The notes beneath the pieces are model-generated. The model was not told where the DNA came from. It searched no databases and worked only from the letters and a program-made list of their open reading frames with translations. 64,000 bases of DNA, from the NCBI GenBank assembly GCA_963281255.1, contig OY725488.1:7537524-7601523 (forward strand), given 5' to 3'. Positions 41,258 to 52,667 of this stretch are shown here, in pieces (position 1 is the first letter of the stretch; each line of letters opens with the position of its first letter). Origin of the DNA: Aphrocallistes beatrix. Its lineage: Eukaryota > Porifera > Hexactinellida > Sceptrulophora > Aphrocallistidae. The translations under genes and the position numbers were made by a program.

Positions 41258-42667
41258 ATGTTGACACCCAAGTTCGAGATAGAACAGGATTCAGAGTTCC
41301 TCATCATTCACATACAAGCGCCCTATATCAAGGTGTCCTCAGTGGAAACATACATAGACGGGGACTTATTCCAGTTCCACTGCCACCCGTACTTCCTCAG
41401 CCTCCGTCTCCCCGCACCCCTAACCGAGAACGGAAAGGAGAGGGCCTGCTATGACGTAGATACGGGGGACTTTGTAGTGTATGCTCCCAAGTTGAATTCA
41501 GGACAGCATTTCCCTGATTTGGACATGATAACAAAGCTACTCACTCAACCTAAGAAACAATCGAACATTGAAGCTATCATCCGTGGTCCAGAGATTTCTA
41601 TTTTAGATGAAGACATTCCTGACTCCCAGCACCTGACTGCTGAGGGAGACGAGGCGCCAGGGCATGACGAGGTAGATGAGCTGGACTGGATTCTGGAGCA
41701 GGTCCCCCCCGACACAACTCCTCTATTCGTGACGGGCGGACCCTCTTACGGGTTTGCTAATCAGAGACAAGGGGTGTTCTCCCGCCTTCAAGAAGAACTT
41801 CCGGAGTTAGTCTCTCTCCCAGACCCCGATAAGGTCCCTCCGTCCGAGAGAGCCGTGCTGAGGACTGCCTGCGAGATCCTCGAGTTCGATCCTGAGCACT
41901 ACCTAGCTGATACCATGGACACCGCACACTTGGAGTCTGTCTTTTCTCACAGAGCCTATTGGGATCAAGCTCCTCCCACTTCTAAAGTCATGAAGCTGAC
42001 AGAGAAAGAGCGAGTCTTGCTAACTCAGCTTCCTAAGAAAGAGTACCTCCTCGAGACTAGCACGGAGTACCAGCTCTTCTATGGACTGATCGACATCCTG
42101 TTTGCTTATTGCTACGCTAGCAGGAGCACGTGTGGAGAAATGAACGTGGAGTCAGCGTGGAGTGTCTGGAAACTGAGCTCTACTTTCTCCTGGCTAGACA
42201 TCTTCTCTTCCATCCGTGATACGCTCCTAGCCTGTCTGCGCAGATCTCTCTGCTACCCACTGCACAGGAACTTCGAGCTGTCACTCGCAGCACTGGGTGA
42301 CACGTGCGCGGCCTTCTCTTCAGGGAAGCTAGTCATCCTCAAGTGCTTGCTGGACTCGTACAGACTGTTTGCTGAGTCAGATCTCTACTACGTACACAAT
42401 GACCTCTACCTGAAGGACTATTGTGTGTGGATTCAGAGTGTTGGTGATAAAAAAGTGGCGCAAGTGGCGAAGCAGATGAGAGAGTGTGGTTTTAAAAAGG
42501 AGGAACTTGGACTGGAGTTGTTGGAGTTTGAGGTAGCAGCGTTGATCGCACTAGAAGAAGAGAGAAGAGGGGAAGAGATTATTCCTCTCGTCCAGGGAAT
42601 GTCTGAGAAACTTGTTTTGTCTGATTCCGAGTCGGAGGAGACGTTGGAAAGTAATGACAAATTTTAA
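41258..42667 (+). CDS. SHQ1: SHQ1, H/ACA ribonucleoprotein assembly chaperone
   Basis: 469 residues, one exon. SHQ1 binds dyskerin as an RNA mimic and holds it until H/ACA snoRNP assembly. The N-terminal CS-like domain (residues 1-~95) matches closely: MLTPKFEIEQDSEFLIIHIQ, PYIKV, CHPYFLSLRLPAPL, then ENG, YDVDTGDF, PGQHF-like SGQHFPDL. The SHQ1-specific helical domain begins near 170: YGFANQRQGVFSRL, FDPEHYLADTMD, then KEYLLETSTEYQLFYGLIDI, FAYCYASRSTCGEMNVESAW, LHRNFEL, and KCLLDSYRLFAESDLYYVHN plus DLYLKDYCVW. The C-terminal tail is acidic (LSDSESEETLES), as in many SHQ1 proteins. Length is below vertebrate SHQ1 (577), mainly through a shorter tail. Confidence 0.95.
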   Translation: MLTPKFEIEQDSEFLIIHIQAPYIKVSSVETYIDGDLFQFHCHPYFLSLRLPAPLTENGKERACYDVDTGDFVVYAPKLNSGQHFPDLDMITKLLTQPKKQSNIEAIIRGPEISILDEDIPDSQHLTAEGDEAPGHDEVDELDWILEQVPPDTTPLFVTGGPSYGFANQRQGVFSRLQEELPELVSLPDPDKVPPSERAVLRTACEILEFDPEHYLADTMDTAHLESVFSHRAYWDQAPPTSKVMKLTEKERVLLTQLPKKEYLLETSTEYQLFYGLIDILFAYCYASRSTCGEMNVESAWSVWKLSSTFSWLDIFSSIRDTLLACLRRSLCYPLHRNFELSLAALGDTCAAFSSGKLVILKCLLDSYRLFAESDLYYVHNDLYLKDYCVWIQSVGDKKVAQVAKQMRECGFKKEELGLELLEFEVAALIALEEERRGEEIIPLVQGMSEKLVLSDSESEETLESNDKF

Positions 42668-42815
42668 TGAGATTATATTTTAAATTCTTATCTACTAGCA
42701 ACATGCAGTAAGTTGAGGGACGTTTATGTAGGGACTCCAATAGAATGAACACTTTACCTTACTAGTTTGATATTAGTTGTCTAACTAACCAATTATAGAA
42801 CTGAGCATCTTGAGA

Positions 42816-44245
42816 ATGTCTGTGATTATAGAGACTACAATCGGAGATGTGATTGTAGATCTGTACACGGAAGAAAGGCCAAAAAGCTGCTACAACTTCC
42901 TCAAGCTGTGCAAACTCAAGTACTACAACTTCTGCCACTTTCACTGCGTCCAGGAGAACTTCGTAGCTCAGACGGGAGACCCGACTGCTAGCGGAGAAGG
43001 AGGTTCCTCTATTACCAGTTTAATTGGGAGTGAAGATGCACCCCGGTTCTTTGATATGGAGGTTGTGCCCAAGATTGTTCATACTAAAGTGGGGCAAATA
43101 TCCATGGTTAACAACGGTCTGGGACAGCACGGAAGTCAGTTTCTTTTCACGCTAGCTCCTGCTCTAGACTCTCTTGACGGTAAACACACTGTATTCGGAG
43201 AGATAGCGGAATGTAAGTTTTCTGTGACGTTAGGATAATTGTTCGTGTCGGTTTACCAATTTATACTACTTTAGCTGAGGGATTCGAAGTGCTGGAGAAA
43301 CTTAGCGGAGCTTTCTGTGATCAAGAGAGCAGACCATTCCAAGATATACTCATAACCCACACCATCGTCCTTGAAGATCCGTATCCCGATCCTCCGGGCC
43401 TACCTGTGCCATCCCGCTCCCCCTCTCCCCCCGTCATGGATGGGAACGACCTCAGGATTCGAGCGGATGAAGAGTTGAATGAATTCCGTGGACTGAATCA
43501 GGATGAAATCAAGGATAGAATTGAGAACAAGACTACGCGAACTAATCTCAAACTGCTAGAGGTCATAGGGGACATCCGAGACTCAGAGGAACTCCCTCCA
43601 GAAAACGTTCTCTTTGTCTGTAAGCTGCACCCTCGAACCTCCTCAGAGGACCTGGGAGTTATTTTCTCAAAGTTTGGCTCTGTAATCACAACTGAAATTA
43701 TTTGCGATCAGAAAACAGGTGACTCGCTATGCTACGGGTTTGTTGAGTTTGAGAAGATCGACGACTGTTCTAACGCTTACTTTAAGATGGACAATGTTTT
43801 GATTGATGACAGACGTATCCATGTTGACTTTTGCCAGTCCCTAGCGAACAAGGCCAGTCGTAGACATCTGGGGAGAGAAAGTCAGGAAGAGGCAAGTGAA
43901 ATAAAGGAGCAGTATGGTCTCGTGTTTGATAACCTCGATTTGCTGCAGCGAGCGATGAGAAAGAAAGCAAAAGAGACTAGAAGCAGGAAGAATAAGGAAA
44001 GAAAACCTGGAGGAATTGATAGAGATCGGGGGAAGAGAAGGTTGGAACGCTCTTCCAATAGTCCCCTCTCTTCATCACACAGATCTGAAGGACGCTCGAA
44101 ACATTCCAGACACTCAGAGAGAGATGACAGATCTCATCACTCCAGTAGTCATGCTCAGAAACATTCTAGTTCGCATCGGCACTCTCACTCCCACCGAGAC
44201 AACTCGCATTCGACTCGCCACAGATCTAGACACGACCATAAATAG
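42816..44245 (+). CDS. PPIL4: Cyclophilin-like PPIL4 with RNA-recognition motif, two exons
   Basis: Exons 42816-43212 and 43275-44245 give 455 residues (human 492). PPIL4 is a nuclear spliceosome-associated peptidyl-prolyl isomerase-like protein. The cyclophilin domain covers residues 1-~165 (MSVIIETTIGDVIVDLYTEE, RPKSCYNFLKLCKLKYYN, FVAQTGDPT, MVNNGLGQHGSQFLFTL, GKHTVFGEI). Next comes the PPIL4 linker DPPGLPVPSRSPSPP, then the RRM ~245-330 (PENVLFVCKLHP, CYGFVEFEKIDDC, YFKMDNVLIDDRRIHVDFCQ). The tail is Ser/His/Arg-rich, RS-like. As in human PPIL4, several catalytic cyclophilin residues differ from CypA, so isomerase activity is doubtful. The intron (62 bp) is phase 1. Confidence 0.95.
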
Positions 44246-44317
44246 TATCAATTCTTAATCTGCTGATTAAATGATTAAACCAACTAACCACTAGCTGTCT
44301 CTAACTAGTTTACAATT

Positions 44318-44323
44318 AATAAA
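44318..44323 (+). terminator. Polyadenylation signal AATAAA for PPIL4
   Basis: A canonical hexamer 73 bp after the PPIL4 stop, in the 318-bp convergent gap to RCE1. Confidence 0.5.
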
Positions 44324-44563
44324 CCTCAGGTATTACTACTAGAATTTGTAACTGATAAGCGCTGACACACTATGGAGAATTGGAGATAATATTAGTTTAC
44401 CTGAGTTTATAGTTCTCGTCCCCGATGTTAAAATGCCATCTAAATCTTGAAATAAATCAAATGTAATATCTAGTGAATAACGATCAACCTCATATAATAT
44501 TCCCAAAAAATACAATAAACTAATATATATATATAAACTCGAAATACTACAGGTCAACATAAT

Positions 44564-45490
44564 TTAGGAGGAATGCATATTTGTCAGGGGAAGTAGCAGA
44601 AAAATGAACATTACTAATCCGATAATATAGGTAGCTATGATACATGAGGAGCCCTTTGTGCTGCTGATATTCTGTATTGGAGGAGGTCCCATCCCATTGC
44701 AAAATGCATGGCATATGATTGGAGATATGATGTTGCAAGTTCTCCATAGGAGGAATGTTGAATACACTCCGAAGACGAAAGTCATTAGCGCCTGTATGAT
44801 CACTCCTAAGATGGTATTCTTTAGTGTAGCGATGGCTATTTGGAAGTTGATGAAATTGTCTTCATCCTTGAACCATTCAAAAAAATGGTGTAAATGTGCT
44901 AAGCCAAATATGAGCGGACATATGACAATTGCACTTACTCCAAACGCTGAATGCAATAGTGGAAACATACAGCCTCTGTACACGACTTCTTCCGTCACAG
45001 GAGCAATTACAAGAGTTCTGAATGTGAGCATCTTGTCTTTATCCATCCAAAAGTAGGGACTCAAGATATTACATCCTTCCATTGTGTATTGCACAATGGG
45101 TCCGAGAAATAGTATGACTGTCAGAAGCAGAGGTAGGAGAGCTGCGGCCGTTATGCGGTAAGAACTGATGCCGATTAGTTCAAGAAACGTAGGACAGTTA
45201 GATGTTTTGGGGTCATACAAGTCATAATTGATAACAAGCATGACCATGATGGTGTATAGGATAGCATTGCGCATCCTCGCACGGACAACACTTGGAAAAT
45301 CTCTTGGCAAATTGGGTACACCGATGTATATGCTGAGAACATACAAAATACTGACCAGGATACAGTATGTAAGTGCTCGTAGCTGTGTTATGGGGAGACA
45401 AGTTGAATTTAGATAGGCCATGTTTTCCCGCTGCGCTGTGTAACACAGTAATTTCTGCTGCTGATGGTATAAGTTCACAACTGTATTCAA
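44564..45490 (-). CDS. RCE1: CAAX prenyl protease 2 (RCE1)
   Basis: 308 residues, one exon, multi-pass membrane protein. RCE1 removes the -aaX tripeptide from prenylated CAAX proteins (Ras, Rho, lamins) at the ER. The ABI/CAAX-protease motifs are all present: EEVVYRG (motif 1, catalytic Glu pair), FGLAHLHHFFEW (motif 2) and CHAFCNGMG (motif 3, human CHSFCNYMG). Upstream family blocks are LPRDFPSVVRARM and the helix AALLPLLLTVILFLGPIVQYTM. At least seven hydrophobic segments are visible. A later in-frame ATG (45421) would give MAYLNSTCLP, which lies nearer the first membrane helix; the choice cannot be settled from sequence. It is convergent with PPIL4. Confidence 0.93.
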   Translation of the reverse strand: MNTVVNLYHQQQKLLCYTAQRENMAYLNSTCLPITQLRALTYCILVSILYVLSIYIGVPNLPRDFPSVVRARMRNAILYTIMVMLVINYDLYDPKTSNCPTFLELIGISSYRITAAALLPLLLTVILFLGPIVQYTMEGCNILSPYFWMDKDKMLTFRTLVIAPVTEEVVYRGCMFPLLHSAFGVSAIVICPLIFGLAHLHHFFEWFKDEDNFINFQIAIATLKNTILGVIIQALMTFVFGVYSTFLLWRTCNIISPIICHAFCNGMGPPPIQNISSTKGSSCIIATYIIGLVMFIFLLLPLTNMHSS

Positions 45491-46777
45491 ATAATCATGT
45501 GGGTGGGTTAGATACTAAACTGGTACAGCCCACTTCTGACTGAATCCAATGTTGTACTAGTAAGGATTCTGGAATGAATCGAGTCAACTTGATATCAATC
45601 TTAATTTCATAATACATATGTCTACATTTGCGATGTGTATATTGTGACTTTAGACTCATGGCAAGAATGTGCACAGAACAGAATTATTATAATTATAAGG
45701 ATGCTAATCTACATAAGTATTTCATAATTTCTGCTAACGAACGATAACACAGGCATTCTTGCATTGTATCCATTTGCGTATACTACGTAGATAGCGGATC
45801 CCACTACCCAGGATTTTGGCCCGTCTACATACGTGTGTTAGTTTCTTATTCATACAACTATGTACATGCATACGCGCCAAATGATTTTATTTGTAATGTA
45901 ATGGAGTACAGCACAGCAGGGTTACCTTTATTTCTAATTTATTGGAGAAGGTAGCTTCACCATGAGCCATGCCCACTATCCAAAGGGCAACGACCACTTT
46001 TTGAACTCTTGATGGTTTTTGTTTGATGACATTTTCGACCTTTTAAATAGGATAATTATTCCTTTTTAATCTCTAAAGCATACGAAGTTCAGATTGCGTG
46101 GTTAATGAAGTGCACAGTTTTAATAAATTAAGTTCAATGGAACAACCTCTGATTGGCTGGTATTACCTATGTGTACTTATTGACTTTCAGTGGAACAGTA
46201 CTAGGCAAAGCTTGTTTCTTATACGTAGTATTCGGTTGTAAATTTGTGTTTTGATTCGTTTAACAAATATTTTCCGACAACCTTCATATATCCACTTAGA
46301 TTGGAATTTACTCTGTTGTATTGTTGATTGATGATATTCTGTGTCAATACGATATTTACACCTTACACTTAAATTGATACTTTCTCCAATAAAGAATTCC
46401 AATGCAGCTCAAATCCAAATCTGGAGAATAGGATATATAACTGATCTTAACAGTCGAAATCTAAGGCTAGTCGTCGATAAATTCTTATCAAATAATGAAT
46501 ATAAAACTGCGACATGACAATGCTTTCTGTCCCACTAGTGACATAGTACTACTATCTAGTTGATTACATGATACATATAATATGACAATAAGCATTTACT
46601 CAGTACATATATAAGTACGAGTTAGAATTTCTATTCTTTTATAATCTTTACAGGCAATACATCCTATTGTTGAATAGGCCCGGAAAACTTGAAACTCACT
46701 ATTCGAGAGCATATATTCTACTGCTGTTCTGAAACTTCATTATCTCCATATTATTCATCTATATTTATATCCTATCC
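45491..46777. other. Divergent intergenic region, no gene seen
   Basis: 1.29 kb between the divergent RCE1 and 696-residue membrane-protein genes. Only short frames occur, none recognisable. A GATTGGCTGG (inverted CCAAT) lies near 46151. I see no clear inverted-repeat element. Confidence 0.45.
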
Positions 46778-49700
46778 ATGACTGGGATTACAGAATATTT
46801 TCAAATGGAAGAGCATAGTTTGCTTTTTGGAGTTGTGTCCGTTCTTTTTGTAATGAGTTTAATTTTATTTGCAAACTTATGTGTCAAGCTAGAAAAGAAG
46901 AAGCAAGTTTGTTCAGGAACAGATAACAGTGTTTATGGCCATTCGAAGAGAACTGAGAGCCAAAAAAAGTGAGTTCACTCTTTATAATTTTTGATCATTC
47001 AGGTATTTTATCTTCCAATCAATGCAGGGGATTACTTGATCCAATTTCTACAGTGGAGTCTGCAGTGCTGTGTGATTCTAACCTACGCAGAAATCCCTCA
47101 AACAACAGTTCTCATTACACAGATAAGCGATGCCACCAGATCATTCCAAACTCGAATGGGAGGAGTCCTTACGCTAGATCAATATCTTCTAGTCCGAGGT
47201 CAACTATGTCGAGCGAGCCTTCTACCTCCGGACATGATTTTAACCGTACCAGAATCGGCTCTGAATCGCAAAAGATCAAACGAGACAATACTTATATCCC
47301 CGCGTCCCATCAAAGACATAAATCACTAGAAGTGCCACATTCCAGTGAGTCCAAGCAGTCTCGGTATTCTCTGACTCCTAAAAAGCCCGCTCACGTACCA
47401 CACGAGCAGCTGAAGCGAACAGAACCCATCATCTCTCTCACCAGAGACAACTCATTCAGATCCTCCAGCGGCTCTACAGGCAGCTCTCACAGACGGAATT
47501 ATCATCAACCCCGCACTACTGTCTCTAATTCTTCCACTGTCATCACCGGGACTCTTCCGATAGAGAGCGCTACTCCCAAGAATAGCACCTCAGACTCTCA
47601 GTCTGAAGGCAGCAAGTACAGACTTGCTCCTCCATCCAAATCTTTTGTTCCCAAATATTCAGATTCCAAATTGAAAGGAACCCCGGTTAGGAATGCCCGG
47701 ATAGAACTGGATCCGCCGACAGATTTTATGGACAGTAGCCTGAGTCCCTCCAGAGACTCCAGTCAGGCTACTGACATCACTCTCCAGGTTAGCAGTTAAT
47801 TCTAATGATACTTACCCACTAGGAAAACCTCTCGCTATCCGAGTTTAGACTGTGACAATCTATGGGTGGTATTCTCTCTCCATTGTGTTTAGTCTTCTTG
47901 ACAATAATCGATCGCCTCGGTAATTGATTAGACAATTGATTATTAATTCCAATTGTTTCTACGTCAATTCAAGTTACGTTATTAATTTAACACCTACTAT
48001 GTATATATTTATCAGGTGAATTCAAAGCTTCTAAAAAGGTATTGAAATATTGAGTGGAATACTAATCTATCGAAACCTAACGTATTAACATATTTGTGGG
48101 GTGATATCATTGGTTTAACTCGCAAATAAGTTGAACATCATTGCCATGTTAATAATACTGGTGATAATTCTAACACGATTAGAGGACAATCTACATGACA
48201 CAGTCCAAATTGTATTTTCGTTATTTGAGGCTTTATTCCATAACTGGCATAACACCTGTCGCATACGTGCATTATTTCCACCAGTGATCCCATCTACAAT
48301 CTAATAATTGCAATTATCAGGTTGAAAGAGTGAGCTCACTGCTTTCATTCGGATGACTTTATATTTTATGTGGCTTTCCTCACTTTTCCTGGCACAGTAG
48401 CACATCAGTTCTGTGTAGACATAGGTTGAGTCATCAGCGCTTAATTTTTGCTGTATTCCTCTATCGCCACACGTGATTGCTTCAAATCTTATTCATGCGC
48501 CGTTTGAACTACTTGTGGTCGAAGTTGTGGTCTATTCAAAAGGAAAGAGGAGCCAATAGTATCATGTCTATAGACAGTTTGGTTATTGGTTACAATGGTA
48601 TGCGATTACGGCTATCCTTCTGTAGTCGCCAAGCCATAGCAAGCCGACCCTGCAGCCAGTGGTGTTCTCAGAAGACGTTTACAACATTCTCAGTTCGCAG
48701 TATCCGAACTCACGGGCTGTAAAGCGGCAACTCTCCTACGAAGACCCCAACTGCTACCCTCCCTACTACCGACCTTCCACCGACTCCACCTGTCAACTCT
48801 TCTCGATTCAATCAAACAGACTTCCACTCAGAATGAGGTTTCCCAAACTGAGCAGCACTGGCACTGGTACGTTTATCAGTCAGTACATATGGTGTTTTTG
48901 GTATTATCTAGTTCGCAGTGATGTGACAACTTGATATAGAAACGGAAATTAAATTTCTTTAGATCAATAGATAATGGTCAGCTTATCTGATCCGATCTTT
49001 GTCTTTGATTCGAGCCTATGATGATAAACTTCATCAAGATCTTGTTAAATTGTTATCATAATTGAACTTGGTATTTCCAAGTTATCATTCAAATTTTATC
49101 TTAATATGCAAGTCATTAGAACTTTTAGATCTCATTCACCTCTCTAGCTTCTACCATTGCAATATTTCTAGCTGACGTGCTTAACATACTCTAGGGGTCC
49201 GAATAAACGGGGTCCCCGCTTATTAATTTTTGAAAAAGTTTCCACCCCCCCGCTTATTAATTATTGAGAATTTTCCACCCCCCCCCCCCCCCCCCCCCGT
49301 TTATTCGGACCCCTAGAGTACTTAACTGTAGAATATCTACGCAACTAATTATTTAGAAAAATTGCTCTTAGATTCTCATTTCATCATCAGATCCAACACC
49401 CAATAATGTAGTGCCAATTCTTAATTCGCTTACTTGATCTAATATGAATTTTGATTTTACCGTAATTTTTTGATAAAATTGATGTAGAAATGCAAAAAAT
49501 GCATAAGTACATTATTAAGTTAATTATTTTTGTTGCCTAATTAGTTCTTTCTTTCCTTTCAATATTTTTTTCAATTACTAGACATGATTTCAATGAGTAT
49601 TGAAAACCTGTGATTATATTTCAACTTCTAGATTTCGCTGACGACGAGACAGAAGGAACGTCCGTTTGTCAGAGCATCTATTCCTCATACACCTCTCTCT

Positions 49701-50891
49701 ACCAAACAGATACAGAGGAATTCATGATCGGAGATCCTCAAGTGCTTAAACTCTCACGAGAGTTGGAATCCCCATTCTTCCCAGACGTCCAGGATAAAGA
49801 TCAGAGAACTCCCTTAGTAGCTCACTATGCGAAACATTACACCGAAGATTTGTTACGAAGTGGGAGGTGAGATTGAACTAACAAGATTATAGTGATAATA
49901 TTATTTACTGGATAAGGAACAACGAATTGTAAATATAATTAACAAATAGTTGACGGTTTAACTCAATTATTTCTTAATTCTCAAAAACATTTATCGAAAT
50001 GACTGCCTTATCAGCAGTACCAATTAAAAGTCATTTGATTAATTTTTGGTCAAGAAAGTTTGATAAGCAAATATTTCAAATAATTAGTCTATGTATTAGC
50101 AAACCCACTCAGTGTGTTACCACACAAATTATTTCAAGTATTTGACCTAATGCACCACAAAGGGCGATAAGTTACCACCAGGCTCTTCCTTATTTCCCTG
50201 AATCATCTTTAAATTTACATTTTATAGATCCCATACGAACATGTCAGAGTACTCAGATTCAGATATCAGCTTTGTGTGGCAGGGAGAAGATTTTGGTAGA
50301 CACGAGTACACACCTCATGAAGTTCAACTCCTGAGTGAACGTAAGAACCTGGTTTTTCCTCGTCACCTCAACCGTAAGCAAGGCTATACGGACTATTCAG
50401 GTGGACTAAGCTTCTTTTCATTTGTCAAGAAGGATTCAATTCCGGAAGAGCTAGAATCAAGAGTACCGATCCAGCAGAACAAGTCTGAATACAGAGTGTT
50501 GGTTAGCCCCTCTCGTTTTAATCGATATCCCAAATTTGAAAAATCTTCCAGTTATGTAGTCCCAGGAGAAGTACATCACAAACATAGCATAGACAACTAT
50601 ATCGATGCTGACAGAGAGAAAATATCCACTTCTTCCAGAAATGTCTCCAAAAGCAGTGAAAACATTAAGCTCCCAATAAAACAATCCCTGGTTCGAAACA
50701 GTTCTACTTCTCATCCCAATCTCCGTGGTTCCAAACAGCCTCAATGCCATTATTATGATTACTCAAAACAAGAGCATATCTCGTTGGATAAGCCGCCCCC
50801 TCTCTACCCCAAGGTTGGTCCTGCCTTCAACCGAAATAACAGCAATAATGACTTAGATAACGTCTCAGGAGGTAGCCTCACGCATCTTTAG
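46778..50891 (+). CDS. Unrecognised single-pass membrane protein with long Ser/Tyr-bearing tail and PDZ-ligand-like C-terminus, five exons
   Basis: My exon model is 46778-46968, 47028-47787, 48626-48866, 49632-49866 and 50228-50891. All introns are GT-AG and phases agree, giving 696 residues. I recognise no homologous family. The first ~14 residues precede a single hydrophobic helix (LLFGVVSVLFVMSLILFANL) ending in a basic stop-transfer KLEKKK. The rest would be a ~650-residue cytoplasmic tail, Ser-rich and low in hydrophobic residues. It contains tyrosines in signalling-like contexts (DVYNIL, LSYEDP, SEYRVL, DNYIDAD, PPLYPKV) and basic-Ser sites. The C-terminus is SLTHL, fitting the class I PDZ-ligand pattern (S/T-x-hydrophobic). 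This resembles transmembrane adaptor proteins, but that is inference from composition. Intron 1 is only 59 bp; introns 2-4 are 838, 765 and 361 bp, and intron 3 holds a MITE. The exon joins are supported by phase and open frames, not by homology. Confidence 0.7.
49187..49320. mobile_element. 134-bp MITE with perfect ~20-bp inverted ends and a poly-C tract
   Basis: The left end is TACTCTAGGGGTCCGAATAA and the right end is its exact reverse complement, TTATTCGGACCCCTAGAGTA, both including a TA. Inside, CCGCTTATTAATT is repeated twice and a C tract of more than 20 bases precedes the right end. It lies in intron 3 of the 696-residue membrane-protein gene. Confidence 0.8.
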
Positions 50892-52546
50892 TTAATCACA
50901 AGTCATACATGTGCTTTTAAATATCCACGAAGGTCTTTAAGAAGAACTGGGGATTGAGTTTTAAAATTCACTATTTTACCAATTGATATTGACCCTTCTT
51001 GGCTGTGATTGACAAATTTAAGTATTTATTTCTATTATTTTGTGATAATTTTATTCTGCAGATGTATTTTTATCCTGTCATATAAAGTGCTCTATCCTCT
51101 TGCACTTGTTTTGCACTGTTAATAATGCAACATCATATTTCTTATACATTTACTATATTAGTATCATTTTCAACAATGGATTAATTCACAGATTCTGATT
51201 TGGGAGATCTTAAAGCTTGCAGATTAATACTTTGCCGTTGCAGCAATTCAAGATCCTATCTATAGTAGATCACCGAATCTTAAATTAATTTCTATATAAC
51301 CGCTGCACAACATTATTTGGATTCTACTGCCCAAAAATATGATATTTTAAAATTGACCATAACTCGAAATAGTTAAATTTCGAACGCAGAACCGTTTCCT
51401 TTTTATGTCAGAATAACTACAATAGCTTCTCTGATGCGAGTGGATATTTTCCGACAAATTTACAAACACGTAAATTGAGGTTTTGACTCGAAAATTTCTC
51501 TGTTTGATTAACAATAGAGTGGTAAGAGTTCTTGCAAAGCGGTTAAGGGAGAATTCAAAACTTGCCGTTGTTACAAATTGGATAAAAATGGCAGTAATAA
51601 TTCTGATGACTATGACATTTCCAGGAACGATTGCAATCTTTACTTATTATTCCTGGAATAGGAACGTGTATAAGTTACATTGTCAACTGAAACTTGTATT
51701 ATGTGTGTACATATTTTTTGTAAAACATGAAACAGTTATGATACTTGATCATTTTAATTTTAATTAGTTACTGTCCAATGTCATTATTTTTAATATCTTA
51801 TCGCTGCACCACAGCACAGGCTAGTAATGAGTTATTCATTGCACAAAAGGATGATCTACCTATAAATCTCAATCTCTCGCAAGGATTCCAAGCAATATTC
51901 ATGCTCACATGGACATTTTCTTGCCTACAATTTTAGGTCTCTGTGAATTGGAATCTCTTGAATGCAGAGCTATGATGCACTTTACCTTGATTCTTCTGAT
52001 CTAGTGGAATGTTACCTACTCATCCTACGAGTGCATATAATGACTCAGGTTCATTCTATGCAAATTCTTATTATTGTAAAAGGAAGCCACAACCTCAACC
52101 TACATGCAACCCTAAAACCGAAGTTTAGATTGACTACATAACTTAATTAATTTCAAAAGCTTGCTAATTGATACTATTGTGCATTTTGCTACAGTCGATC
52201 ACTCCTTTTAAGGACCACAGTATTTATAATTATTACGTACTAAATAATGAATGAATGAATGAAATAAGCATCAATCTTCTGTCATGTATATTCATTCAAT
52301 CAATAATTATGCAAAAAAATTTTCATAAGTAATTAGATGTATAGTGGCAATATTTTATTTGAACAAATTACTGTGCACCGCGTCTCGAAGCTGATTGATA
52401 GAACCTTCGGTTTCAATCTCTTCTGAACCCTGTTCATGCATGGGTTTCTAATTGCATGATCAGCACTGTTCGCCAGCACATTGTATTGTCTCGCTATCAT
52501 TTCACCTTAGCCTATTAGTTTGAACTTTTTGTTCTCCACTGGATGA
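50892..52546. other. Intergenic region, no supported gene
   Basis: 1.65 kb of AT-rich sequence before the integrin gene. One frame at 51483-51767 encodes a single hydrophobic helix but starts at TTG, matches no family I know and has no support. No clear repeat was identified. Confidence 0.4.
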
Positions 52547-52553
52547 TATAAAG
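52547..52553 (+). promoter_or_regulatory. TATA box for integrin beta
   Basis: TATAAAG in GGATGATATAAAGACG, 121 bp before the ATG at 52668. Transcription would start near 52577, downstream of an earlier in-frame ATG at 52572. This favours 52668 as the start codon. Confidence 0.55.
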
Positions 52554-52667
52554 ACGTTTGTTTCTAAGTATATGCTTCATTCTTTCTTTAGCTATTCTTT
52601 GTTTTTATTAAATCTGATCTTAGAAAGTACCGCCATATTGACAGCGGACATCTCATACCAACAAACA

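Noticed and set aside
51483-51767. Small 94-residue membrane protein gene
   Set aside because: The frame starts at TTG, AT-rich hydrophobic runs are expected by chance here, and there is no homology, TATA box or poly(A) signal.
52572-52667. Upstream ATG of integrin beta as the main start
   Set aside because: It lies before the expected transcription start given the TATA box at 52547, and the 52668 ATG has a strong context followed by a proper signal peptide.
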